A program made the position numbers and the translations under genes. Shown piece after piece: positions 1 to 8,238 of a stretch of DNA of 48,466 nucleotides (its first letter is position 1; each line of letters opens with the position of its first letter). Under the pieces are notes generated by a model. That model did not search any database. It was not told where the DNA came from and saw only the letters and a list, made by a program, of their open reading frames with translations. This DNA comes from Alphaproteobacteria bacterium 65-37 (GTDB lineage Bacteria > Pseudomonadota > Alphaproteobacteria > Reyranellales > Reyranellaceae): the NCBI GenBank assembly GCA_001897995.1, contig MKRV01000281.1, positions 11,784 to 60,249 on the forward strand, written 5' to 3'.

Positions 1-1541
1 GCTACCAGGGCGCCACCGAGGTCGACGGGCGCGGGCTGGTGGCCGTGCCGGGCTTCATCGACAGCCACGTCCATTGCGAATCCACCCTGGTGCCGCCGCT
101 GGAATTCGACCGCTGCGTCACGCCGCGCGGCACGACGACGGCGATCTGTGATCCGCACGAGATCTGCAACGTGCTGGGGATCGCCGGCCTGACGTACTTC
201 CTGGAATGCGCGGCCGTGACGGTCATGGACCTGCGCGTCCAGCTCTCCTCCTGCGTGCCGGCAACCCATCTCGAGACGTCGGGCGCGCGCCTGGAGGCCG
301 AGGACCTGCTGCCCTTCAAGCATCATCCCAAGGTGCTGGGGCTCGCCGAGTTCATGAACGTGCCGGGCGTGCTCAACAAGGATCCGGCGGTGCTGGCCAA
401 GCTCGCGGCCTTTTCGGACGTGCAGATCGACGGCCATTCGCCGCTGCTGTCGTCCTACGACCTCAATGCCTATATCGCGGCCGGGGTGCGCAACTGCCAC
501 GAGACCACGTCGGCGGCCGAGGCGCGCGAGAAGCTCGCCAAGGGCATGCAGGTGCTGGTGCGCGAGGGCACGGTCTCCAAGGATCTCGCCGCCCTGGCCG
601 AACTGATCACGGCCGACCGCACGCCGTTCCTGGCGCTCTGCACCGACGATCGCAATCCGCTCGACATCGCCGAGGAAGGCCACGTCGATTACATGATCCG
701 CGCCGCCATCGGCCGGGGCGTGCGACCGCTCGATGCCTATCGCGCCGCAAGCTGGTCGGCGGCGCGGCATTTCGGCCTGTTCGATCGCGGCCTGATCGCG
801 CCGGGGCAACGCGCCGATATCGTGCTGCTGGAAGACCTCGCCACCTGCAAGGTGGGTTCGGTGATCTGTCGCGGCGCGCCGGTGACGCCGGATCGTTTCA
901 GGGCACGGCCCGGCGTGTCGCCGGTCGGTCTCGACTCGGTGAAGCTCCGCCCCGTATCGGCGGCGACCTTCCATGTTCCTGCCGCAGCCGACGCTCCCCC
1001 GGTGATCGGCATCAGGCCCGGCCAGATCCTGACCGACCGGCTCGAGGTCGAGGTCGCGCGCCGGGACGGTGCTTTCGTGGCCGATATCGACCGCGATGTG
1101 CTGAAGATCGCCGTGCTTGGCCGTCACGATAACCGCGGCAATGTCGGCCGTGGCTTCGTCAAGGGCTTCGGCCTGAGACGCGGTGCCATCGCCTCGTCGG
1201 TCGGGCATGACAGCCACAATGTCTGCGTGATCGGCTGCAGCGACCGCGACATGGCGACGGCCGTGAACCGCTTGATCGAGCTACGCGGCGGCTTCGCTGC
1301 CGCGGCCGACGGCCGGGTCGTGGCCGAACTGGCGCTGCCCATTGCCGGCCTGATGAGCGAACGGCCGTTCGAGGAGGTCGAGCAGGGGCTGCGTCGCCTG
1401 CGCGCCGCCGTACGCGATCTCGGGACGCCGCTGCACGAGCCCTTCCTGCAGATGGCCTTCCTGCCGTTGCCGGTGATCCCGCATCTCAGGATCACCGATC
1501 GCGGGCTGGTCGATGTCGATCGCTTCGAGCTGGTCGGCTGA
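1..1541 (+). CDS. ade: Adenine deaminase, 5'-truncated by the window edge
   Basis: Amidohydrolase-superfamily enzyme that should convert adenine to hypoxanthine and ammonia in purine salvage. The reading frame is open from base 3, so the true start lies outside the window; the GTG at 39 is an internal valine. The visible part begins just before the metal-binding motif [11 protein letters not shown] and continues through [12 protein letters not shown] and NVLGIAG, as in bacterial adenine deaminases. The C-terminal half carries [18 protein letters not shown] and an [13 protein letters not shown] motif typical of the family. About 513 residues are visible against a usual 570-600, so the missing N-terminus is short. 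The lipoprotein gene follows after 15 bp. Family assignment is strong; the substrate is inferred from the family. Confidence 0.93.
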   Translation, partial: YQGATEVDGRGLVAVPGFIDSHVHCESTLVPPLEFDRCVTPRGTTTAICDPHEICNVLGIAGLTYFLECAAVTVMDLRVQLSSCVPATHLETSGARLEAEDLLPFKHHPKVLGLAEFMNVPGVLNKDPAVLAKLAAFSDVQIDGHSPLLSSYDLNAYIAAGVRNCHETTSAAEAREKLAKGMQVLVREGTVSKDLAALAELITADRTPFLALCTDDRNPLDIAEEGHVDYMIRAAIGRGVRPLDAYRAASWSAARHFGLFDRGLIAPGQRADIVLLEDLATCKVGSVICRGAPVTPDRFRARPGVSPVGLDSVKLRPVSAATFHVPAAADAPPVIGIRPGQILTDRLEVEVARRDGAFVADIDRDVLKIAVLGRHDNRGNVGRGFVKGFGLRRGAIASSVGHDSHNVCVIGCSDRDMATAVNRLIELRGGFAAAADGRVVAELALPIAGLMSERPFEEVEQGLRRLRAAVRDLGTPLHEPFLQMAFLPLPVIPHLRITDRGLVDVDRFELVG

Positions 1542-1556
1542 ACGGGCGCGGCGGCC

Positions 1557-1823
1557 GTGTTGACGCCTCGCTGGATGGTGCTCGTGGCGTCGATGGCGGC
1601 GCTGGCCGGATGTCAGAGCATCACCTACCAGAAGGCCGGCGCCACGCCGGCCGAAATCGAGGCCGATACCAAGGAATGCCGCGAGTATCAGCTGCGCCGT
1701 CTGGTCGCGATGGGCGGCGACCGCGTCGAGAACATGGATCGCGACGAGTTCGAGAAGCCGTGCATGCAGGCGCGCGGCTACCGCCAGGTCATGGTGCCGA
1801 GCGGCACCACGCAAACACGCTGA
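1557..1823 (+). CDS. Small lipoprotein of unknown function
   Basis: An 88-residue protein with a GTG start; a shorter ATG start exists at residue 7. The N-terminus has a hydrophobic stretch ending in the lipobox LAGC, with Cys19 as the lipidated residue, so the mature protein is probably membrane-anchored facing the periplasm. The mature part has two further cysteines (in KECREY and EKPCMQ) and is otherwise polar. I do not recognise a named family. It starts 15 bp after the adenine deaminase stop and may be co-transcribed. It converges with the solute-binding protein gene to its right (29 bp gap), and I see no clear terminator in that gap. Confidence 0.7.
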   Translation: MLTPRWMVLVASMAALAGCQSITYQKAGATPAEIEADTKECREYQLRRLVAMGGDRVENMDRDEFEKPCMQARGYRQVMVPSGTTQTR

Positions 1824-1852
1824 CCTGACGGTCCGCGGTCTCGCTGTCCCAA

Positions 1853-3442
1853 CTACTTGTCGAGCCAGATCTCCTCGTAGCGCGAGCCGTTGTAGAGGCT
1901 GTTCACCATCGGCACATAGCCCTTCACATGGGGATGCCAGCAGGTGCCGGCGGCATTCCACATGATGACCGGGCGGGCGCCGTCGTCGAGCAGCTTGCGG
2001 TCGATCTCCCACACCATCTTCCTACGCTTCTCGACGTCGCGCTCGGCCGACTGTGCGGTGAACAGCTTCTCGATCTCCGGGCTGCAATAGCCCGTGTAGT
2101 TGCGCTCCGACTTGCAGGAGAAGTTCTCGAAGTAGTTCTGGTCGGGATCGTCGACGCCATTGCCGGTGGTGTTGAGGCCGATCGCGTAATCCTTGCGGGC
2201 GACCTTGGTGTACCAGATGGCGGTATCGACGAGGTCGAGCTCGCCCTCGAAGAAGACCTCCTTGAGCTGGTCGATCAGGATCACGGCCGGATCGCGGTAG
2301 AGCAGGTGGTTGCGGGTCGAGACCTTGAGCTTCAGCTTGTTGTCCGGGCCATAGCCCAGCTTCTTCATGATCTCGCGCGCTTCGGCGCGGTTCTTCTCGA
2401 TATCGGGGCCGTAGCCCGTGACCTGGTCGTAGAGCTCCTTGGGCAGGCCCCAGACGCCGTTGGGCGTCGGCTCCATGACGCCGCCGATGTCGGACTGGCC
2501 CTGGGTGATGATGTCGATGAAGGCCTTGCGGTCGAGGCTGAGCAGCATGGCGCGCCGCACGTCGGCATTGTCGAACGGCGGTGCGTCGCGGTTCAGGATC
2601 AGGTTGGTGTTGTTGTTCATCGCCGCGACCTTGCAGACGGCGTTCGGCGCCTGCGCCTTCACGTCCTTGATCAGCGGAATGGTGACGCCGTAGGGCGAGC
2701 TGATGTCGTAGCGGCCCGACACGAAGCCCAGGATCGCCGTGCCACGCGCCGGCACGATCGAGATCTCGATACCGTCGAGATAGGGCTTGCCCTTCTTGAA
2801 GTAGTCGGCATTGCGGACGAGCTTGATGCCTTCCTTCTGCTTGAACTCGGCGAGCTTGAAGGGGCCGGTGCCGATCGGCTTGGTGCGCATCTGCGCCGTC
2901 GGCACGTGGCAGGAATAGACGGGGCTGTAGCCGGACGCCAGCAGCACCAGGAACGAGGGCTGCGGCTGGCCGAGATGGAAGGTCACCTCGCGGTCGCCAT
3001 TGGTCGTGACCTTCTCGAGATTCCAGTACCACGAGGCGCGGGGATTCTTGCGCAGCTTCTGGGTTTCGCTGCGGCCGGTCAGCATGTCCCAGGTGCACTT
3101 CACGTCGGCGGCGGTGAAGGGCTTGCCGTCGTGCCATTTGGCGTTGCCGACCAGCTTGAAGGTGAGGTCCTTGCCGTCGGCGCTCCAGCTCCAGCTCTCG
3201 GCGAGGTCGGGACGGATCGACTCCAGGCTGTTCTGGGGAACCTGCTGATCGAACAGCACGAGATTGTTGTAGAGGCTCATGAACGGCACGACCGTCGAGG
3301 TCGTGGCCTCCTCGTGGATCGAGGCGCTGGGCGGGTTGTCCTGGAAGTACATCTTCATGATACCGCCGCTCTTCTGTGCGAAGGCGGGTGTCGCCATCAG
3401 GCCGAGTGCTGCGACGACACTGACCACGCTACCGAAACGCAT
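1853..3442 (-). CDS. ABC transporter family-5 solute-binding protein (peptide/opine type)
   Basis: Periplasmic binding protein of the oligopeptide/nickel (SBP_bac_5) family, 529 residues, a normal length. It has a Sec signal peptide that probably ends at ATPAFA before QKSGG. The family pattern is visible in LAESWSWSADGKDLTFKL, then KWHDGKPFTAADVKCTWD, followed by the NADYFKKGKPYLDGIE segment. The start is supported by GGGAGGA seven bases upstream of ATG at 3442. No cognate permease or ATPase genes lie next to it; the phnE stop is 84 bp upstream on the same strand. It could be a tail gene of that operon or an orphan receptor using a transporter encoded elsewhere. The ligand cannot be read from sequence. 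Confidence 0.9.
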   Translation of the reverse strand: MRFGSVVSVVAALGLMATPAFAQKSGGIMKMYFQDNPPSASIHEEATTSTVVPFMSLYNNLVLFDQQVPQNSLESIRPDLAESWSWSADGKDLTFKLVGNAKWHDGKPFTAADVKCTWDMLTGRSETQKLRKNPRASWYWNLEKVTTNGDREVTFHLGQPQPSFLVLLASGYSPVYSCHVPTAQMRTKPIGTGPFKLAEFKQKEGIKLVRNADYFKKGKPYLDGIEISIVPARGTAILGFVSGRYDISSPYGVTIPLIKDVKAQAPNAVCKVAAMNNNTNLILNRDAPPFDNADVRRAMLLSLDRKAFIDIITQGQSDIGGVMEPTPNGVWGLPKELYDQVTGYGPDIEKNRAEAREIMKKLGYGPDNKLKLKVSTRNHLLYRDPAVILIDQLKEVFFEGELDLVDTAIWYTKVARKDYAIGLNTTGNGVDDPDQNYFENFSCKSERNYTGYCSPEIEKLFTAQSAERDVEKRRKMVWEIDRKLLDDGARPVIMWNAAGTCWHPHVKGYVPMVNSLYNGSRYEEIWLDK

Positions 3443-3513
3443 GTCGTTCCTCCCTGCTTGCGTTGCCCGGAAGGTGACGCGGCAGGGAGGAAGCGTCGAG
3501 AGCAGGTTTCCGG

Positions 3514-3539
3514 CTAGCGGATCATTCTAGCGGATCATT
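3514..3539. repeat. Perfect 13-bp tandem duplication over the phnE stop codon
   Basis: The 13-mer CTAGCGGATCATT occurs twice back to back (3514-3526 and 3527-3539). On the minus strand the right copy encodes the last codons of phnE (Ile-Arg-stop) and the left copy repeats them just after the stop. It looks like a local replication-slippage duplication. It does not alter the phnE protein. Confidence 0.9.
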
Positions 3540-4330
3540 GCGCGCAGTTTCGAAGACAGCAGGTCCGCCGCCAGCACGAGGACCAGGATCACGATCACGC
3601 AGGCGGCGGTGTCTTCGTAGGCGAAGAGTTTCATCGAGCTGATCAGCTCGAAGCCGATGCCGCCGGCGCCGACCATGCCCAGTACTGTCGACACGCGGAT
3701 GTTGGTTTCGAAACGGTAGAGCACGACGCCGATCCAGGTCGGCAGCACCTGTGGCAGAACGCCGAACACGATGCGCTGCAAAGTACCGGCACCGGCGGCG
3801 CGCAGCGCGTCGAGCGGGCCCTCGTCGATCTCCTCGATGGCCTCGGCGAAGAACTTGCCCAGCATGCCGGCGCCGTGAATGGCGATCGCGAGCACGCCGG
3901 CGAAGGGGCCGAGGCCGACCGCGGCCACGAAGATCAGGGCCAGGATGATCTCGTTGATGCCGCGCATCACGTTCAGCACCTGGCGCAGGCCATGGAAGAC
4001 CCAGGCATAGGGCGACAGGTTGCGGGCGGCGAAGAAGCAGACCGGCAGGGCCAGCACGACGCCGAGCAAGGTGCCCCAGAGTGCGATCTGCACGGTTTCG
4101 ACGGCAGGCCGCACCAGCTTCTGCATGAAGGCGAAGTTGGGCGGCAGCATGCGGCCGATGAAATCGCCGATCCAGGGCAGTCCGGCCACGAGGCCCGAGA
4201 CGCTGAGCTGCGTGCCGACAGCCGCCCACCACAAGGCGGCCGAGGACAGGCCGAGAATCGGCAGCAGGATCCACCAGCCCAGTGGGCCGCGGGGCTTGTT
4301 GACGACGAACTGCAGGGTGCCGATCGACAT
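3527..4330 (-). CDS. phnE: Phosphonate ABC transporter permease PhnE
   Basis: Inner-membrane permease of the phosphonate importer, 267 residues, with about six hydrophobic segments. The cytoplasmic EAA loop that contacts the ATPase is visible as EAIEEIDEGPLDALRAAGAG, with the PhnE-like continuation QRIVFGVLPQVLPTWIG. GINEIILALIFVAAVGLGPFAGVLAIAIH is also typical and is seen across about residues 140-170. The ATG at 4330 lies one base after the phnC stop (TGA-C-ATG), so translation is probably coupled. It is the last gene of the phnD-phnC-phnE set; the C-terminal codons lie in the 13-bp tandem duplication. Confidence 0.93.
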   Translation of the reverse strand: MSIGTLQFVVNKPRGPLGWWILLPILGLSSAALWWAAVGTQLSVSGLVAGLPWIGDFIGRMLPPNFAFMQKLVRPAVETVQIALWGTLLGVVLALPVCFFAARNLSPYAWVFHGLRQVLNVMRGINEIILALIFVAAVGLGPFAGVLAIAIHGAGMLGKFFAEAIEEIDEGPLDALRAAGAGTLQRIVFGVLPQVLPTWIGVVLYRFETNIRVSTVLGMVGAGGIGFELISSMKLFAYEDTAACVIVILVLVLAADLLSSKLRAMIR

Positions 4331-4331
4331 G

Positions 4332-5162
4332 TCAGGCCCTCCCTTCGCTGGCCACGGGGGTCATGGTGGCCTCGCCGGCGGCGCGCCGCCGCTCGGTGAG
4401 TCGCTGGGCGGCATCGAGGACGTTGGGGTCGTCGAGGCCGGGATAGATGCTGCGGATCACGTCGCCGCTGACGCCCGAGGGGGCGCCATCGTACACGATC
4501 GCGCCACCCGACAGGCCGATAATGCGCTCGCCGAACTCCAGCGCATAGTCGATCTGGTGAAGGTTGCAGAGGACGGCGATGTTGGAGTCCTTGCAGCTCT
4601 TCTTGAGGTAGGTGAGCACGGTACGCGAGGTTTTGGGGTCGAGGCTGGCGACCGGTTCGTCGGCCAGCATGAATTTGGGCTGTTGCGCCAGCGCCCGCGC
4701 AATGCCGACGCGCTGTTGCTCGCCGCCCGACAAGGCATCGGCGCGATTGCGCGCCTTGTGTACCATCGCCACCTGCTCGAGACAGTGCAGCGCGATCTTC
4801 ACGTCGGCTTCGGGAAAGAGCTGCAGGCTGCTGAGCAGCGGCGACAGGTCGGCCATGCGCCCGACCAGCACGTTCTTCAGCACCGACAGGCGCTTCACGA
4901 GATTGTGCTGCTGGAAGATCATGGCGACGTTGCGCCGGAGCAGGCGCAGGTCGCGGCGGTTGGAGGAGAGCGAGGCGCCGTCGACCAGGATGTCGCCGGC
5001 GCTGGGCTCGATCAGGCGGTTGATGCAGCGCAGCAGGGTCGACTTGCCGGCACCGGAGGGCCCCAGCACGACGACGAACTCGCCCGGCCGGATCGACAGG
5101 TTGACGCCGCTCAGCGCTTGATGGTCGCCGTAGGATTTGGCGAGGCCACGGATCTCGATCAT
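4332..5162 (-). CDS. phnC: Phosphonate ABC transporter ATP-binding protein PhnC
   Basis: ATPase subunit of the phosphonate importer, 276 residues. The Walker A motif GPSGAGKST spans about residues 34-42. The signature LSGGEQQRV and Walker B FMLADEP followed by VASLDP are in PhnC-like order. I chose the ATG at 5162 because it begins MIEIRGLAKSYG, the normal ATPase start; the frame stays open further upstream but that part overlaps phnD and has no family resemblance. It lies 20 bp after the phnD stop and one base before the phnE start. The C-terminal 20 residues are proline/alanine-rich and look unconserved. Confidence 0.94.
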   Translation of the reverse strand: MIEIRGLAKSYGDHQALSGVNLSIRPGEFVVVLGPSGAGKSTLLRCINRLIEPSAGDILVDGASLSSNRRDLRLLRRNVAMIFQQHNLVKRLSVLKNVLVGRMADLSPLLSSLQLFPEADVKIALHCLEQVAMVHKARNRADALSGGEQQRVGIARALAQQPKFMLADEPVASLDPKTSRTVLTYLKKSCKDSNIAVLCNLHQIDYALEFGERIIGLSGGAIVYDGAPSGVSGDVIRSIYPGLDDPNVLDAAQRLTERRRAAGEATMTPVASEGRA

Positions 5163-5182
5163 GTCGCGATCTCCCGGGCCGT

Positions 5183-6064
5183 CTATTTCTGCTTCTTGAG
5201 GTCGATATTGGCGAGCTTGGCGGTCTCGCGCACGACATCGTAGGCCTGGTCGCTGGTTTCCTTGAAGCCGTTCAGCTTGCCCTGGTCGGACCAGTTGAGA
5301 TCCTTGATGGCAAGGAAAGCCGCCTTCACCTTCGCCTTGGTTTCGGGCGAAAGATCCTTGCGCCACACCATCGGCGATTCCGGGATCGGGTCGGAACGCC
5401 ACACGACCTCGATCTGGTCGGCCTTGATGTGGCCCTTGGCGATGGCGGCGTCGAGGATGCGGTCGGCGATGGTCGCGGCATCGACCTTGCCGTTTGCGAC
5501 CGCCAGCGCGTTGGCGTCGTGGGCGCCGGTGAAGAGCACCGTCTTGAAGTCGCGCTTGGGATCGATGCCGGCCTTGATCAGGCCGGCCAGCGGAAAGGCG
5601 TAACCCGATGTCGACGCGGGATCGACGAAGGCGAAGTTCTTGCCTTTGAGGTCGTCGAGCTTTTTGATGCCGCTCGATTTCAAGGCGATGATCTGGCTGT
5701 GATAGTAGGTGCGCCCGGCCTTGGCCGTCTCGGCGATGGCGAAGGCCTCGACCGGCGTCACCGTGGTGGCGAGCACATAGGAGAAGGGGCCGAGATAGGC
5801 GATGTCGAGATGCTTGGAACGCAGCGCCTCGATCACGCCATTGTAGTCGGTGGCGACGAAGCCCTGGACCTTGAGGCCGGAATTCTTCTCGACGGCATCG
5901 AGGATATCCTTGCTCTGCGCCAGCATGGCGCGGGAATCCTCGGAGGGGATCAGCCCGACCTTGAGGACCTGTTGAGCATGGGCCACACCGCCGCCGGCCA
6001 GGGAGCCGGTGAGGAGTGAACTGGCGGAAAGGAACCCGAACGTTCGACGCGTGATCCTGATCAT
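5183..6064 (-). CDS. phnD: Phosphonate ABC transporter substrate-binding protein PhnD
   Basis: Periplasmic receptor of the phosphonate importer, 293 residues. The ATG at 6064 has a strong Shine-Dalgarno AGGAGGAAAC and begins a signal sequence with TRRTFGFL, which could be a Tat signal, ending near VAHAQQ. Conserved PhnD features include VGLIPSEDSRAMLAQ and HLDIAYLGPFSYVLA. The FAFVDPASTSGYAFPLAGL segment, seen in phosphonate and phosphite binding proteins, is also present. It is the first transport gene, 40 bp after the alcohol dehydrogenase. The actual ligand (2-aminoethylphosphonate, another phosphonate, or phosphite) is not determined by the sequence. Confidence 0.93.
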   Translation of the reverse strand: MIRITRRTFGFLSASSLLTGSLAGGGVAHAQQVLKVGLIPSEDSRAMLAQSKDILDAVEKNSGLKVQGFVATDYNGVIEALRSKHLDIAYLGPFSYVLATTVTPVEAFAIAETAKAGRTYYHSQIIALKSSGIKKLDDLKGKNFAFVDPASTSGYAFPLAGLIKAGIDPKRDFKTVLFTGAHDANALAVANGKVDAATIADRILDAAIAKGHIKADQIEVVWRSDPIPESPMVWRKDLSPETKAKVKAAFLAIKDLNWSDQGKLNGFKETSDQAYDVVRETAKLANIDLKKQK

Positions 6065-6104
6065 GGCTTGTTTCCTCCTGAGCCGTTTCTTGATTTGAGA
6101 TGTT

Positions 6105-7217
6105 CTAGGCGGCCATGGCCGCCAGCAGCGCCTCCCGGCGTCCGATGAAGTTGCGTCCACGTTCGCCGGCTAGCGCATGGTCGACCAGGGCCGTCCAGTC
6201 CCGGGCGGCGATGCCGTGGTCGGTGGCGCGTGTCGACACGCCGAGCTTTTCCAAGGTTGCTTCGAGGTGGGCAGCACCCGCCTCGAGGTCGGGGCCGAAG
6301 ATGTTCCTCAAGGCTGCATCGCAGGCCGGGTCGCAGCCGACGACGGCCCGTAGCACCATCGGCAGGCTGAAGGAGCAGGCGATGCCGTGCGGCACGCCGT
6401 GATGCAGGGTGAGGTGGTAGGACAGCGAATGGGCGAGCGAGGTCTTGGTGTTGGAGAAGGCCAGTCCCGCAAACAGGCTGGCGCGCGACAGCCGCAACCG
6501 CAGCCCGGCATCGCGCAGATTGTCCGCCAGCGCGGGCAGGGCCTCCAGCACCTCGCGCGCGGCGCGCTCGGCGAGCGCCGTCGATACCGGATTGGCATTG
6601 ACGTTCCAGATGCTTTCCAGCGCGTGGCTGAGCGCATCCAGGCCGGTGCTGACGGTGATACCGCGCGGCAGGCCGACGGTCAGCAGCGGGTCGACCAGCG
6701 CCACCTCCGGGTAAAGGCTCGGCCGCGAGAGCGAGTATTTCTTCTTGGCGTCGGTGTCCCACACCGTTGCCCAGCTCGTGACCTCGCTGCCGGTCCCCGA
6801 CGTGGTCGGGATGGCGACGATCGGCGTGGTCCCCAGCGTCTCGCCGCCCTTGCCGGTCTCGAGATAGCTGCGGACACGCGGGAAGTCGCCCGACGCGGCG
6901 GCGAGAACCTTGGCGGCATCGATCACCGAGCCGCCGCCCAGGGCGACGATGACTTCGATCGGCCGGGCCGCCTCGGCGTAGAGGCGGCAGGATTTGGTAA
7001 GGCCGCGGAAGTCGGGGTTGGGACCGATATTGCGGACGAGGGCGGCGGGCTCGCCGGCCTGGCGGGCGAGGCGGCGTGTCATGTCGGCGAAGACCGACCC
7101 GCCATTGGCGTCGTCGTAGGTGACCAGGCAATAGGTGCGGCCCGCCAGGACGTCAGCGATGCCCTCGAAGGCACCGGCGCCGAATTTCACATCGACCGGA
7201 TTTCGGTAGCGCCACAT
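6105..7217 (-). CDS. Iron-containing alcohol dehydrogenase linked to phosphonate uptake (possible phosphonoacetaldehyde-type reductase)
   Basis: A group III metal-dependent alcohol dehydrogenase of 370 residues. The nucleotide-binding motif GGGSVIDAAK sits at about 94-103 and the PTTSGTGSEVT motif at about 138-147. Metal ligands are in place as Asp194, His198, His263 and His277. I chose the ATG at 7217 (MWRYRNPVDVKFG) because the longer upstream frame runs into the divergent LysR gene. It precedes phnD-phnC-phnE by 40 bp, so it is probably the first gene of the same operon. That context suggests reduction or oxidation of a phosphonate-derived aldehyde or alcohol, as for phosphonoacetaldehyde reductases of this family, but the substrate is inference. 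Confidence 0.85.
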   Translation of the reverse strand: MWRYRNPVDVKFGAGAFEGIADVLAGRTYCLVTYDDANGGSVFADMTRRLARQAGEPAALVRNIGPNPDFRGLTKSCRLYAEAARPIEVIVALGGGSVIDAAKVLAAASGDFPRVRSYLETGKGGETLGTTPIVAIPTTSGTGSEVTSWATVWDTDAKKKYSLSRPSLYPEVALVDPLLTVGLPRGITVSTGLDALSHALESIWNVNANPVSTALAERAAREVLEALPALADNLRDAGLRLRLSRASLFAGLAFSNTKTSLAHSLSYHLTLHHGVPHGIACSFSLPMVLRAVVGCDPACDAALRNIFGPDLEAGAAHLEATLEKLGVSTRATDHGIAARDWTALVDHALAGERGRNFIGRREALLAAMAA

Positions 7218-7282
7218 CCGCGCCTCTCCCGATTGTTTTCGTTCCTTGGTGACAATCCTCCGGCCGGGCCTCACATTTATCC

Positions 7283-7320
7283 AATTCAAACGAATTCGAT
7301 ATACCATTGAGAAAATCAAT
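7283..7320. promoter_or_regulatory. Two dyads in the divergent ADH-lysR intergenic region, candidate LysR operators
   Basis: The 103-bp gap between the divergent genes is AT-rich against the surrounding high-GC DNA. It holds AATTC-AAAC-GAATT (7283-7296) and ATTGA-GAAAA-TCAAT (7306-7320). The second contains the T-N11-A pattern of LysR boxes (T7307 to A7319) and directly abuts the lysR ATG. Autoregulation and control of the phosphonate operon by the LysR protein are inferred from this layout. Confidence 0.55.
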
Positions 7321-8238
7321 ATGAGGCATACCCAGCTTCGATCCTTCCATGCCGTCGCCCAGCGCCTGAGCTTCACCGTCGCCGCGCGCGAGCTCGGCGT
7401 CAGCCAGCCGACGATCACGACCCAGGTGAAGTCGCTGGAGCAGGAGTTCGGCGTGGAGCTGTTCGTACGCCGCGGCCGCCGCATCGAATTGACGGAAACC
7501 GGCGGCGGGCTGCTCGACATCACACGGCGCCTGTTCGCCGACGAGAAGGAAGCCTCCGACTATCTCAACGAGACGCGCGGCCTGAAGACCGGCCATCTGC
7601 GCGTCGGCGCCGTCGGGCCCTACCACGTCACCGACATGCTGGCGGCTTTCAATGCCCGCTATCCCGGCATCTACGTCTCGGTGACGGTCGGCAACTCACG
7701 CGAGTCGCTGCGCGACCTGCTGGACTATCGCACCGACGTGGCGGTGCTGGCCCATGTCGATCCCGATGCCCGGCTGGTGGCAATCCCGTACCGACGGCAC
7801 CGCGTCGTGGTGATGTGTCCGGCCGACCACGACTTCGCCGATCGGCGCTCGATCCGCGCCCGCGACATGGAGGGCCAGCGCCTGATCGTGCGCGAAGCCG
7901 GCTCGACCACGCGCCGCGCCTTCGATCAGGCGATGCGCGAGAAGGATGTGCGGCCGCGGATCGTCATGGAGATCGGCAGTCGCGAATCGATTCGCGAGGC
8001 GGTCGCCAAGGGCATCGGCCTCGGCGTCGTTTCAGAGAAGGAATTCATCCCCGATCCGCGCATTCGCGCCCTGCAGGTATCGGATTCCGAGATCTACACC
8101 TACGCCCACGTCGTGCATCTGCGCGAGCGGCAGAATGCCCGCCTGGTGCGGGCTTTCCTGGGTGAGCTGGCAGGGCTCTTGAAGCTCAGCCCCGACGAAC
8201 GCTCGCGCCGCCGTCCACCGGCAAGGTCGCGCCGGTGA
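7321..8238 (+). CDS. LysR-family transcriptional regulator, probable regulator of the phn operon
   Basis: A 305-residue LysR regulator. The winged helix-turn-helix covers about residues 1-60 (FTVAARELGVSQPTITTQVK), followed by a type 2 periplasmic-binding-like effector domain beginning near GHLRVGAVGPYHV. I chose the ATG at 7321 because it starts at the usual MRHTQLRSFHAVA position. No Shine-Dalgarno precedes it, since the 15 bases upstream are a dyad, so the mRNA may be leaderless; a GTG at 7246 is an unlikely alternative. It is divergent from the alcohol dehydrogenase-phnDCE operon, the usual arrangement for a LysR activator. Its last 53 bp overlap the convergent SDR gene. Confidence 0.9.
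   Translation: MRHTQLRSFHAVAQRLSFTVAARELGVSQPTITTQVKSLEQEFGVELFVRRGRRIELTETGGGLLDITRRLFADEKEASDYLNETRGLKTGHLRVGAVGPYHVTDMLAAFNARYPGIYVSVTVGNSRESLRDLLDYRTDVAVLAHVDPDARLVAIPYRRHRVVVMCPADHDFADRRSIRARDMEGQRLIVREAGSTTRRAFDQAMREKDVRPRIVMEIGSRESIREAVAKGIGLGVVSEKEFIPDPRIRALQVSDSEIYTYAHVVHLRERQNARLVRAFLGELAGLLKLSPDERSRRRPPARSRR

Noticed and set aside
1928..3517. Plus-strand open frame of about 529 codons opposite the solute-binding protein gene
   Set aside because: Composition and lack of motifs mark it as the antisense shadow of a well-recognised binding protein.
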